Below are positions 46,477 through 55,847 of a stretch of 64,000 nucleotides of DNA, one piece after another. The position numbers were made by a program, and so were the translations under genes. A model generated the notes under the pieces. The model saw only the letters and a program-made list of their open reading frames with translations. It had not been told where the DNA came from and did no database searches. Source of the DNA: Chitinophagaceae bacterium (GTDB taxonomy: Bacteria > Bacteroidota > Bacteroidia > Chitinophagales > Chitinophagaceae); assembly GCA_947458275.1 (NCBI GenBank), contig CANGYR010000001.1:304287-368286 (forward strand). Reading direction: 5' to 3'. Numbering within the stretch: the stretch's first letter is position 1; the number at the start of each line of letters is the position of its first letter.

Positions 46477-48330
46477 TTATTTACCGGCAATCATCTCCAT
46501 TACTTTTTCAATTACTTCACCTTTGGTAATGGGAATACCCATAATTTTATTCAGCGGTTTTGCATCTACCAAATAAACATCGCGGATGATTTTAATGAGC
46601 TGTCCGTTATTAATTTCAGGAATCAACACCTGATCAAAGTTCTTTATGATGTCTCCCAGATTTTCAGGGAATGGACGGATATAACGTAAATGAGTATGCG
46701 AAACTTCAAGACCTTGCTGTTGTAATTCCAGGCATGCACTTTTGATAGCTCCGTAGGTGCTGCCCCACCCGATTACCAACACCTTCCCTTTTTCAGGACC
46801 GCTGTCCAATTTTTGTTTGGGCACATATTGAGCAATCTTATCAATTTTTTCCTGTCTGATTTTAACCATCAATTGATGGTTTTCAGGATCGTAGCTGATA
46901 TTCCCAGTTATATTTTGTTTTTCTAGTCCACCTATACGATGCTCAAGACCAGGCGTTCCGGGAACTACCCAAGGTCTTACTAGTTTTTCATCACGCAAAT
47001 ATGGCTGGAACTTTTCTTCATTTTCGCCTAATTCTTTTTTAAACTTCACTTCAATAGCCGGCAAATCTTCTGATTTGGGGAATCTCCATGGCTCTGCACC
47101 ATTGGCGATATATCCATCGCTCAATAAGATTACCGGAGTCATATGCTGTATAGCAATTCTTACTGCTTCGAATGCCACCTCAAAACAATCGCTTGGTGTG
47201 GCAGATGCAATTACGGGCATGGGGCACTCGCCGTTTCTTCCGTAATACGCCTGCAGTAAATCACTTTGTTCGGTTTTGGTGGGCAACCCTGTACTGGGTC
47301 CTCCTCTTTGAATATCGCAGATAACCAAAGGGATTTCAAGCATTACTGCCAGTCCCATTGCCTCTGCTTTCAGCGCCATACCGGGGCCGGAGGTAGTTGT
47401 TACGCCAATTGAGCCGCCATAACTGGCACCAATAGTTGCAGTTATTGCGGCAATCTCATCTTCGGCCTGAAATGTTTTTACTCCAAAAGATTTATATCTG
47501 CTCAAGTCATGCAGAATATCTGATGCAGGAGTAATAGGATAGCTACCCAAAAAGATAGGCAATCCGCTTTTTTGTGAAGCTGCAATGAGTCCGTAGGAAA
47601 GTGCCTGATTGCCCATAATAGAGCGGTAGGTGCCGGACCTCATTTTTGCTTTTGAAACTGTATATCTGGAGGTGAATGTCTCAGTAGTATCCGCATAATT
47701 ATATCCAGCCTGCAATACTTTTATATTACTTTCCAGGATATCAGGCTTTTTGCCAAATTTATCTCTGAGAAAATCTATCGTATTGGCCATGTCGCGGTTG
47801 TACATCCAATATAAAAAGCCCAGCACAAACATGTTTTTTGCACGGTCTTTTTCCTTGGTGCCCATCGTAAAATCCTTCAACGCCTCACGAGTCATTTTTG
47901 TCACATCCATGCGAATCACTTCGTAGTTATCCAGACTATTGTCTTCCAGCGGATTTACGCCATCCGGATAGTTGGCCAGACGAAGATTTTTTGAATCAAA
48001 TCCATCCACATTGACGATGATCTTGCCTCCTTTTTTGAGGGCTTTTACATTTACTTTCAGTGCAGCTGCATTCATAGCAACAAGCACATCACACTCATCA
48101 CCGGGAGTGAAGATAAGATCGCTGCTGAACCTGAGCTGATAACCGCTCACACCGGGAAGCGTGCCAATCGGGGCTCTGATTTCGGCAGGAAAATCAGGGA
48201 ATGTGGCCAAATCAATGCCCAAAAGTGCTGTATTATTTGTAAACTGACTTCCGGTCAATTGCATACCATCTCCGCTGTCTCCCGCAAATTTGATAACGAC
48301 CTCCTGAAGTATCTCTTGTGTATCCGCCAT
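46477..48330 (-). CDS. korA: 2-oxoacid:acceptor oxidoreductase alpha subunit (gamma-alpha fusion)
   Basis: A 617-residue subunit of a 2-oxoglutarate (or similar) ferredoxin oxidoreductase. N-terminal gamma domain (about 10-190: VVIKFAGDSGDGMQLTGSQF, FPDFPAEIRAPIGTLPGVSGYQLRFSS), then the alpha domain (about 230-617: SGLPIFLGSYPITPASDILHDLS, EDEIAAITATIGASYGGSIGVTTTSGPGMALKAEAMGLAV, CDIQRGGPSTGLPTKTEQSDL). It makes acyl-CoA with reduced ferredoxin. The TPP-binding beta subunit usually follows directly but is not here. 2-oxoglutarate is the likeliest substrate. Confidence 0.9.
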   Translation of the reverse strand: MADTQEILQEVVIKFAGDSGDGMQLTGSQFTNNTALLGIDLATFPDFPAEIRAPIGTLPGVSGYQLRFSSDLIFTPGDECDVLVAMNAAALKVNVKALKKGGKIIVNVDGFDSKNLRLANYPDGVNPLEDNSLDNYEVIRMDVTKMTREALKDFTMGTKEKDRAKNMFVLGFLYWMYNRDMANTIDFLRDKFGKKPDILESNIKVLQAGYNYADTTETFTSRYTVSKAKMRSGTYRSIMGNQALSYGLIAASQKSGLPIFLGSYPITPASDILHDLSRYKSFGVKTFQAEDEIAAITATIGASYGGSIGVTTTSGPGMALKAEAMGLAVMLEIPLVICDIQRGGPSTGLPTKTEQSDLLQAYYGRNGECPMPVIASATPSDCFEVAFEAVRIAIQHMTPVILLSDGYIANGAEPWRFPKSEDLPAIEVKFKKELGENEEKFQPYLRDEKLVRPWVVPGTPGLEHRIGGLEKQNITGNISYDPENHQLMVKIRQEKIDKIAQYVPKQKLDSGPEKGKVLVIGWGSTYGAIKSACLELQQQGLEVSHTHLRYIRPFPENLGDIIKNFDQVLIPEINNGQLIKIIRDVYLVDAKPLNKIMGIPITKGEVIEKVMEMIAGK

Positions 48331-48361
48331 TTTTTTTTGATTAGGGTTTCCTAATGAACTG

Positions 48362-48369
48362 CAAAATTA
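48362..48369 (-). promoter_or_regulatory. Candidate -7 box TAATTTTG for korA
   Basis: Minus-strand TAnnTTTG followed by C, 31 nt before the korA ATG. Confidence 0.45.
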
Positions 48370-48436
48370 CTAAATATTGAGTATAGATATTCAAGAAAAA
48401 AACACCTATCCGGTTTAAGTTTTGCAATGAATGAAT

Positions 48437-48444
48437 TAGGTTTG
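48437..48444 (+). promoter_or_regulatory. Candidate -7 box TAGGTTTG
   Basis: TAnnTTTG 14 nt before the ATG of the arginase-fold gene, divergent from the korA box. Confidence 0.45.
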
Positions 48445-48458
48445 TGTAAACTATTTAG

Positions 48459-49586
48459 ATGCAAGACCTTACAGATTTTTTATGGCCGGTAAAAGCCGAT
48501 GAACTGAATGATGATATTGGCTACACCGATGGACAACTAGCAAAACACATCACTAAACACGTTAAGGAAATTCCTGATATAGAAAATGCGGATATTGTAA
48601 TTGTGGGTATCGGAGAATCAAGAGGAGGAGGTATTTTTAATGAAACTGCTCATGCGCCCTCGGCAATAAGGAAGCAATTGTACAGGATGCATTACTGGCA
48701 TACGGATATTACAATAGCTGATTTGGGAGATGTAAAAACCGGGCAAAATATTGCTGACAGCTACGCCGCACTCAAAACCGTTTTAGCCGAAATACTGGGG
48801 ATGGGAAAAACCGCTGTGATACTGGGCGGCTCTCACGATATTACATTGGCTCAATATGGTGCTTATAAAGATTTAAAAAAAGTAGTAGATGCCGTTACGG
48901 TAGATGCACTGATTGATTTACGTGGAGACAGCTCCATACGGAGCGAGAGTTTTTTACTGGATATGCTCACCGTAGAACCAAACATGATCAAGCACTATAA
49001 CCATATTGGTTTCCAAAGTTATTTTGTGCATCCCCGTTTGCTGGAGACAATGGATAAATTAAGATTTGATTGTTTTCGGGTGGGTACGGTTAAAGAGGAC
49101 ATTGAAGAAATGGAGCCGTTCATCAGAAGCTCTCATTTTATGAGTTTTGATATTTCAGCCATCAAAAACAGCGATGCTCCTTCTGTCAAAATCAGTCCGA
49201 ATGGCCTCAGCGGGGAAGAAGCGTGTGTGCTTACCCGTTATGCCGGCATGAGCGGACAGCTGAACAGTTTGGGTATTTACGGTTATAATCCGGATGAAGA
49301 TGTGCATGAACTGACCGCCAAACAGATTGCACAGATGATATGGTATTTTATTGATGGGAAAAGCAAATCGAAACAAGAGGCAGACTTCAATAATGCAAAT
49401 GACTTCAACCAGTATCATACTTTCTTTGCCGATACCGATACCATATTTTTACAAAGCAGAAAGACTAACAGATGGTGGATGCAAATGCCCGATAAAAAAT
49501 ATGTGGCATGCAGTTACAAAGATTTTCTCTGTGCAGGAAATGGTGATATCCCCGAGAGATGGCTTAGAATTCGGGAAAGAGAATAA
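48459..49586 (+). CDS. Arginase/formiminoglutamase-fold protein with altered metal site
   Basis: A 375-residue member of the ureohydrolase superfamily. The three metal motifs are present but changed: ILGGSHDIT keeps the first His (H126 here); the DAHxD motif reads DALID (149-153), with His replaced by Leu; and the SxDxD motif reads SFDIS (229-233), with the second Asp replaced by Ser. By comparison with arginase, the ligands of manganese A remain and those specific to manganese B are lost. Bacteroidetes relatives are often named formimidoylglutamase or arginase; activity cannot be assumed. It is followed by the PBP4 gene 35 nt later. Confidence 0.8.
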   Translation: MQDLTDFLWPVKADELNDDIGYTDGQLAKHITKHVKEIPDIENADIVIVGIGESRGGGIFNETAHAPSAIRKQLYRMHYWHTDITIADLGDVKTGQNIADSYAALKTVLAEILGMGKTAVILGGSHDITLAQYGAYKDLKKVVDAVTVDALIDLRGDSSIRSESFLLDMLTVEPNMIKHYNHIGFQSYFVHPRLLETMDKLRFDCFRVGTVKEDIEEMEPFIRSSHFMSFDISAIKNSDAPSVKISPNGLSGEEACVLTRYAGMSGQLNSLGIYGYNPDEDVHELTAKQIAQMIWYFIDGKSKSKQEADFNNANDFNQYHTFFADTDTIFLQSRKTNRWWMQMPDKKYVACSYKDFLCAGNGDIPERWLRIRERE

Positions 49587-49621
49587 TTGAGTAACTCTAT
49601 CTCCAATAAAAAATTTAAAAA

Positions 49622-50965
49622 ATGACACCCAATAAAATCTTCACCTTAGTACTTGTCATTTTTATTGTTCTCTTATCATTTAAACCGAACGCTCAGATAA
49701 TAGATGTTTCTGCTGCTGCCAAAGAATTAATAGCCGACACGGCTTTAACAGGAAGCCATATTGGCATATGTATTTATGATCCCACATTAAATGAATATTC
49801 CTATAAGTACAACTCGGATAAATATTTTATTCCTGCAAGCAACACCAAATTATTTACCACATACGTCAGCCTGAAATTTCTTGGCGACAGTCTGGATGGA
49901 ATCAGATACAGAGAAACAAAAGACAGTATCTATATAGCTCCTACAGGCGATCCTACCCTCCTGGTTGACGATTTCAACAACCAGCGAGTATATAATTTTT
50001 TAAAAAATACAAAAAAGCATTTGTTGTTTGAAGATATTGAAAGTAAAATGGAGAGATTGGGTTTAGGCTGGGCCTGGGATGATTACAATGAAGATTACAT
50101 GGCGGAAAGAAATACATTTCCTTTGTATGGAAATGTGTTTTCAATAGAATGCAAGTCTGCCGGCAAAAAGAGAAAAAACAATGAGTTGAAAATGGATCCG
50201 ACCATAAAAAATATAAATATACATTTTGCCAAAGCCGTCAAGGAAGAGGAAACAATCATTAAAAGAGGATTGGCCAGTAATGATCTCGAGATTATTTTTA
50301 ATGACAAAGGTGGTGATGTCAAACAAAAAATTCCATTTTGCACCAATGGGGTTGAGACTGCCATAGAACTTCTGAAAGAAAAAATACCTAATCTGTCATT
50401 TTCCTATAAAAAATTAATGGCAGAAGAAATCGCTTCATATAAATCATTAAAATCGCAACCTACAGATTCAGTTCTAAGAAAAATGATGCATGAAAGCGAC
50501 AATTTTTTTGCAGAACAATTATTGCTGATGTCAAGCAGCCGAAAACTGGGGTATATGTCTGACCAGATATTCATAGACTCTATTCTGTCGCATGAATTGA
50601 AAGACCTTCCTCAAAAACCAAAATGGGTGGATGGAAGCGGACTCAGCAGATATAATTTATTTACACCCGAATCATTTGTGTTTCTGCTGAATAAAATGAA
50701 AAATGAATTTGGACTGGAAAGATTAAAAAACATATTACCCACAGGGGGGACAGGGACGCTGAAAAAATATTTTCAGTCTGACAGCAGTTATATTTTTGCC
50801 AAGACCGGCACCTTATCCAACCACTCATCTCTTTGCGGATATCTGATTACAAAAAAAGGAAAGCTGCTGATTTTTTCATTGATAGCAAACAACTATTTTT
50901 CAAAAGCCTCCTCTGTAAGGAAATCATTTGAAAAATTTCTCAAAGACCTGAGAAATGAAAACTGA
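49622..50965 (+). CDS. dacB: D-alanyl-D-alanine carboxypeptidase/endopeptidase, PBP4 type
   Basis: A periplasmic serine peptidase of the S13 family trimming or cutting peptidoglycan cross-links. 447 residues with a signal peptide (IFTLVLVIFIVLLSFKPNAQ). Active-site motifs: SxxK in IPASNTKLFTTYVSLKFLG, SxN-type motif MMHESDNFFAEQLL (Ser-Asp-Asn), and KTG in FAKTGTLSNHSSLCGYL. WVDGSGLSRYNLFTPES is typical. It probably shares a transcript with the arginase-fold gene. Confidence 0.92.
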   Translation: MTPNKIFTLVLVIFIVLLSFKPNAQIIDVSAAAKELIADTALTGSHIGICIYDPTLNEYSYKYNSDKYFIPASNTKLFTTYVSLKFLGDSLDGIRYRETKDSIYIAPTGDPTLLVDDFNNQRVYNFLKNTKKHLLFEDIESKMERLGLGWAWDDYNEDYMAERNTFPLYGNVFSIECKSAGKKRKNNELKMDPTIKNINIHFAKAVKEEETIIKRGLASNDLEIIFNDKGGDVKQKIPFCTNGVETAIELLKEKIPNLSFSYKKLMAEEIASYKSLKSQPTDSVLRKMMHESDNFFAEQLLLMSSSRKLGYMSDQIFIDSILSHELKDLPQKPKWVDGSGLSRYNLFTPESFVFLLNKMKNEFGLERLKNILPTGGTGTLKKYFQSDSSYIFAKTGTLSNHSSLCGYLITKKGKLLIFSLIANNYFSKASSVRKSFEKFLKDLRNEN

Positions 50966-50981
50966 TTTTTAGCTACTAGGA

Positions 50982-52808
50982 TTATCTACCGAACAGCTTA
51001 TCCAGCTCCTCTTTATGGAAAGAAGTGTAAACAGGTTTACCTCCGGGTGTCGCATTGGAGATTTCGCAGTTGAATATATCTGAAATCAATGCACTCATTT
51101 CTTTATGAGAAAGTGCAGTGCCCGGCTTGACGGCATGCTGCAGTGCAAGTGATCGAAATAGTTTTTCTCTTTTATTGAATTTTAAATCACTGCTGAAATG
51201 CTTAAACTGCTCCAGCATATTTTCAATAGAAAGCTTTTCATTTCCTTCAACAATATCTGCAGGTGTACCCTGTATGATAAAAGTATTTTTACCGAAAGAT
51301 TCCAGCTGATACCCTAGATCTTTTAAATCCGGCAACAATTCTTCCAGCAATATTGCATCGGTGGGGCTCATCTCTATTGTAGATGGAAAAAGGCTTTGTT
51401 GTGTTGATATCGGCTTCCCTGCAACTGCATGTGAGTATTTTTCATACAATACACGCTCATGGGCATTTTGCTGGTGGACCAAAATAAAGCCATTGCTGTT
51501 TTGAACCAATATGTATGTATTATGCAACTGTGTAAGATGCAGCTGCTGTGCATATTCGTTTGATGCAGCAATATTTAATTCAGCCGGCTTTTCGGTCGTT
51601 TTTTCAATGGAAATGTCTTTATCAACAGGAGGATAAAAATCTTTCCAATGTTTTAATTCGCTTTTGCTTTCTATAAAATGAGCCTGATTTTTTTTCGTAA
51701 AGGTCTGGTACAATCCGGAAGATATTGCAGCTGATTCGGTTGATGGAGTGGAAGGTTTACTTACTGCATCCAGGCGTTCAATAGACGCATCCAGTTCAAA
51801 ATCCAGTGTAGGCGTGATGCTGAATTGTGCCAATGAATGCTTAACCGCTGATTGTACAAAAGCATAAACAATCTTCTCATCTTCAAATTTTATCTCCTGT
51901 TTGGTAGGATGTACATTTATATCTAGCTGCGCCGGATCAAGATCAATGAACAAGGCATACATGGGATAGCTGTCCTTTGGAATAAGTTCATCAAATGCAT
52001 TCATAATTGCATGATTCAGATAGGCACTTTTGATAAATCGGTTGTTGACAAAAAGATACTGATCTCCTCTGGTTTTTTTAGCGGTTTCAGGTTTGCCCAC
52101 AAAACCCATGATATTGAGATAATCGGTTTCTTCGTGAACGCTTACCAGTTTTGCATTATAAGAATTACCGAGAATCTGAACGATGCGCTGCTTCAGGGTG
52201 CCTTTAGACAAATGAAAAACTTCCTGTCCGTTGGACTGCATTGAAAAAAACAAATCGGGAAATGCCATGGCCACTCTGATGAATTCATCTACAATATGCT
52301 TCAGCTCGGAGGTATTGCTTTTTAAAAAATTTCTTCTTGCAGGCACATTGAAAAAAAGATTTTTCATGGCAATGCTGGTGCCGTTGTTGCAGGCAACCGG
52401 CTCCTGAAATTTAACTGCACTGTTTTCTATTTCGATGTAAGTGCCTGCCTGATCTTCGGCGCGTTTGGTTTTGAGCTCCACTTGTGCTACGGCAGCGATG
52501 CTGGCGAGCGCCTCTCCCCTGAAACCCATTGTTTTTATGCGAAATAAATCATCGATATTTTTTATTTTGGAGGTGGCATGGCGTTCAAAACACATACGTG
52601 CGTCCAATTCACTCATCCCTTTTCCGTTGTCGATAACCTGAATAAGTGATTTGCCGGCATCATTGACCAAAAGCCTGATTTCATCGGCGCCGGAATCAAC
52701 CGCATTTTCCAAAAGCTCCTTGACCGCACTTGCAGGGCGCTGAATGACCTCACCTGCCGCTATCTGGTTCGCAATGTTATCGGGTAATAATTGAATAATA
52801 TCTGCCAA
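50982..52808 (-). CDS. mutL: DNA mismatch repair protein MutL, endonuclease motifs degenerate
   Basis: About 608 residues. N-terminal GHKL ATPase: ENAVDSGADEI, DNGKGMSELD, RHATSKI, TMGFRGEALASI, and FVNNRFIKS. C-terminal dimerisation domain after a variable linker. The expected DQHA(x)2E(x)4E motif reads HQQNAHERVLYE (HQQN at about 445-448), and the later Cys/His motifs read LALQHAVK and TPGGKP, so the latent endonuclease site seems lost. I start at the TTG giving (M)ADIIQLLPDNIANQIAAGEV. An upstream in-frame ATG at 52850 lies ahead of a promoter-like box at 52828-52835 and adds no family-like sequence. Confidence 0.92.
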   Translation of the reverse strand: MADIIQLLPDNIANQIAAGEVIQRPASAVKELLENAVDSGADEIRLLVNDAGKSLIQVIDNGKGMSELDARMCFERHATSKIKNIDDLFRIKTMGFRGEALASIAAVAQVELKTKRAEDQAGTYIEIENSAVKFQEPVACNNGTSIAMKNLFFNVPARRNFLKSNTSELKHIVDEFIRVAMAFPDLFFSMQSNGQEVFHLSKGTLKQRIVQILGNSYNAKLVSVHEETDYLNIMGFVGKPETAKKTRGDQYLFVNNRFIKSAYLNHAIMNAFDELIPKDSYPMYALFIDLDPAQLDINVHPTKQEIKFEDEKIVYAFVQSAVKHSLAQFSITPTLDFELDASIERLDAVSKPSTPSTESAAISSGLYQTFTKKNQAHFIESKSELKHWKDFYPPVDKDISIEKTTEKPAELNIAASNEYAQQLHLTQLHNTYILVQNSNGFILVHQQNAHERVLYEKYSHAVAGKPISTQQSLFPSTIEMSPTDAILLEELLPDLKDLGYQLESFGKNTFIIQGTPADIVEGNEKLSIENMLEQFKHFSSDLKFNKREKLFRSLALQHAVKPGTALSHKEMSALISDIFNCEISNATPGGKPVYTSFHKEELDKLFGR

Positions 52809-52827
52809 AATACAGTAATTTGTAGCG

Positions 52828-52835
52828 CAAAAATA
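52828..52835 (-). promoter_or_regulatory. Candidate -7 box TATTTTTG for mutL
   Basis: Minus-strand TAnnTTTG lying between the ATG at 52850 and the TTG at 52808. If used, it rules out the longer reading and supports the TTG start. Confidence 0.45.
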
Positions 52836-52867
52836 ACTATTCCTCCCCACTATTAACAGGTGCTTTT

Positions 52868-55798
52868 ATGCGTTTGATATTATTTGTTTTTTGTGCGTTG
52901 TTTACGCTCAATTCCTTCAGTCAGAATTTTTACAGTCCGCAGGCAGAAAAATGGGCAGACAGTGTACTTAAAACACTGACGCAAGAGGAAAAAATCGGAC
53001 AATTGATTATAGCCCGTCTTTCCAGTATGGATGTTAAGACAAAAAAAATCACCTATTTATTTGATCAGGTGGCAGACTATGTTAAAAAATACAACTTAGG
53101 GGGTGTATGTATTTTTCAGGGAAGTCCGGTAATGCAAGCCGGCTATATCAATCAATTAAAAAAGATGGCTAAAACGCCCATATTATTTTCTATTGACGGA
53201 GAATGGGGTGTGGGAATGAGAATTACAGACAGCGTATTGCCATTACCCAGACAAATGATGCTTGGAGCAATCAGAGACAGCTCCATACTTTATCAATATG
53301 GAAAAATAGTGGCTGAGCAATGCAGACGAATGGGCATTCAGCACAATTACGCTCCGGTAATGGATGTAAACAACAACCCTAACAATCCGGTCATCAACGA
53401 CAGGAGTTTTGGAGAGGATAAGCAGAAAGTAGCTTCTTATGGTATTCAGTATATGAAAGGCATGCAGGACAATGGTGTCCTGGCTTGTGCCAAACATTTT
53501 CCGGGGCATGGGGATGTTGCAGTTGATTCTCATTATGATCTTCCTGTTATAAATAAAACCATCAGCGAACTGGATTCAACTGAATTATATCCGTTCAGAA
53601 GAATTTTTAAAGAAGGCGTTGGAAGTGTAATGATTGGTCATCTTTTTATACCTGCTATTGACAACAGAGAGAACAGACCTACATCATTATCGAAAAGAAA
53701 TATTGAAGGGCTGTTGAGAAATGAACTGCAATATAAAGGTCTGGCTGTTACCGATGGAATGGAAATGCAGGGCGTAAGAAAGTTTTTTCCCAGCGGAGAG
53801 GCATCTGTAGAAGCTCTGATAGCAGGCAATGACATGCTTTGCCTGCCCGACAGCATTCCATTTGCCATCAAAAAAATAAAACGTGCAATTAAAAAGAAAA
53901 AAATATCAAAACATGATATTGACCTGCATTGCAAAAAAGTATTGATGGCAAAATATGCCTACGTAGTCAACAGCAATGACACCATAAACACCTATAACCT
54001 TACGAACGATCTGAACAAAGATGTGTTACCCTTAAGAAGACTCGTTGCGGAAAATGCCATCACGCTTGTTGCGAAAGAAGACAGAGAGTTTTTCCCTTTG
54101 GCAACTGAAGGCAATTCTAAAATAGCATACATAGGTGTTGGATTAAAAAAAGAGAATGCATTTTCGAGAAGGATAAAAAAAGATTACAAAGCAGATGACT
54201 ATTATTTAGATTTTTCGAAAAAGAATAAAGACAGTTTGGATTTATTGCTTGACACTTTAGTAAAAAATTATGATAAAGTGGTAATTGGTATTCATCAGAT
54301 TAATCGAACACCTGCAAACAATTTTGGCATCAGCAAAGAGGCGGTTGAATTTGTAAATTCGCTGCAACAAAAAGCAAAAACAATCAGCTTGTTGTTTGGC
54401 AATGCCTATGCCGCAAAAAACTGGTGTTATGCTAAAAACATGGTGGTGGCCTATGAGGATGACAGCACCGTGCATCATACTGCAATAGATATGCTGCAGG
54501 GAAAGATTCCATATAAGGGAGTGCTTCCGGTAACGGTTTGCGAGAATCTGCCTTACGGATACGGATTGACCGCTGCGAACAATGAATTGATGGTAGCAGA
54601 TCCATTGAGTGAAAACATTGATCCCGGTAAACTACAAGCAATTGATTCAATTGTTGAAGACGGCATTACAAAAAAAGCCATGCCCGGATGCGTTGTATTG
54701 GTAGCAAAAAACAATAAAATAATTTATGAAAAGGGATTTGGCGGATATACTTACGAAAATAATCAGCCGGTAACCCCTTCATCTGTTTATGATCTTGCTT
54801 CTCTCACCAAAATACTTTCTACAACAATTGCTGTGATGAAATTGTACGAAGAAGGAAAAATTGATTTAAAAAAAAAGATTGGCTCATACCTACCTTTAGT
54901 TTCAGGTACCGAAAAACAAGATATCACGGTTGAACAACTGCTGTTGCATGAAGGGGGGCTGATAGAATACATACCATTTTACAAGGAAACACTTGATAAT
55001 ACAGGCAATCCGCTAAAAAATTACTACCGCCCGTACAACGAAAACTGCTTCAGCACCCTTGTGACAAACAACTTATGGTTGCACAACGACATAACAGATA
55101 CATTTTACAACAGAATACTCAATAGTCCTCTGTCAAAAAGCGGGAAGTATGTATACAGTGATATAGATTTTATTTTTCTAGGAAAAATTGTTGAGCATAT
55201 AAGCGGAATGGCACTCGATGAGTATGTAAGTAAACACTTTTACTTGCCGATGGGTATTGAAGCAATTGACTACCTTCCTTTGAAGAGAGTAAGTTACCAC
55301 AGAATTGTACCATCAACTAAAGAAACCGGCTTTCGCAATCAGATTCTAAGAGGTTATGTACATGACCAGGGAGCTGCCATCATGGGAGGCGTTGCGGGAC
55401 ATGCCGGACTTTTCAGCGATGCCCATGGAGTAGCCGCTATAATGCAAATGTTATTGAACGAAGGAATGTGGAACGGAAAAAAATATCTGAATAAGGAGAC
55501 GATTAAAATGTTTACTGCTTATCAAAGTAAAACCAGTCGCAGAGGATTTGGTTTTGACAAACCTGAAAAAGACAATGCTATCAGAAATGAGCCTTATCCG
55601 TCGAAATATGCATCTGAAGCCACATTTGGACATACGGGATTTACGGGAACTTGTACCTGGGCGGATCCGGAACAAAATCTTATTTTTATTTTTTTAAGCA
55701 ACAGAATTTATCCGGAAGAAAATAAAGTTTTCAGAAGCCTAAATATCCGATTAAAGATTTTTGATACTATATACAATAGTATTGGAAAAGGATTGTAG
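52868..55798 (+). CDS. GH3 beta-N-acetylhexosaminidase fused to a class C beta-lactamase-like serine hydrolase
   Basis: A 976-residue secreted fusion with signal peptide (MRLILFVFCALFTLNSFSQ). Residues about 25-390 are a GH3 domain: ILFSIDGEWGVGMRI, QHNYAPVMDVNNNPNNPVINDRSFG and the NagZ-type KHFPGHGDVAVDSHYDLP carrying the His general acid/base. A GH3 C-terminal-like domain follows to about 580. Residues about 590-976 are a beta-lactamase/PBP-like domain: SLTK (S645, K648), YSD in KYVYSDIDFIFLG, and GHTGFTGT. It probably acts on peptidoglycan fragments. Similar fusions are known in Bacteroidetes. Confidence 0.92.
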   Translation: MRLILFVFCALFTLNSFSQNFYSPQAEKWADSVLKTLTQEEKIGQLIIARLSSMDVKTKKITYLFDQVADYVKKYNLGGVCIFQGSPVMQAGYINQLKKMAKTPILFSIDGEWGVGMRITDSVLPLPRQMMLGAIRDSSILYQYGKIVAEQCRRMGIQHNYAPVMDVNNNPNNPVINDRSFGEDKQKVASYGIQYMKGMQDNGVLACAKHFPGHGDVAVDSHYDLPVINKTISELDSTELYPFRRIFKEGVGSVMIGHLFIPAIDNRENRPTSLSKRNIEGLLRNELQYKGLAVTDGMEMQGVRKFFPSGEASVEALIAGNDMLCLPDSIPFAIKKIKRAIKKKKISKHDIDLHCKKVLMAKYAYVVNSNDTINTYNLTNDLNKDVLPLRRLVAENAITLVAKEDREFFPLATEGNSKIAYIGVGLKKENAFSRRIKKDYKADDYYLDFSKKNKDSLDLLLDTLVKNYDKVVIGIHQINRTPANNFGISKEAVEFVNSLQQKAKTISLLFGNAYAAKNWCYAKNMVVAYEDDSTVHHTAIDMLQGKIPYKGVLPVTVCENLPYGYGLTAANNELMVADPLSENIDPGKLQAIDSIVEDGITKKAMPGCVVLVAKNNKIIYEKGFGGYTYENNQPVTPSSVYDLASLTKILSTTIAVMKLYEEGKIDLKKKIGSYLPLVSGTEKQDITVEQLLLHEGGLIEYIPFYKETLDNTGNPLKNYYRPYNENCFSTLVTNNLWLHNDITDTFYNRILNSPLSKSGKYVYSDIDFIFLGKIVEHISGMALDEYVSKHFYLPMGIEAIDYLPLKRVSYHRIVPSTKETGFRNQILRGYVHDQGAAIMGGVAGHAGLFSDAHGVAAIMQMLLNEGMWNGKKYLNKETIKMFTAYQSKTSRRGFGFDKPEKDNAIRNEPYPSKYASEATFGHTGFTGTCTWADPEQNLIFIFLSNRIYPEENKVFRSLNIRLKIFDTIYNSIGKGL

Positions 55799-55847
55799 AC
55801 ATAAATCCTTAACTTAACATACTGCAAACCAAAGTAAAACTATTACA

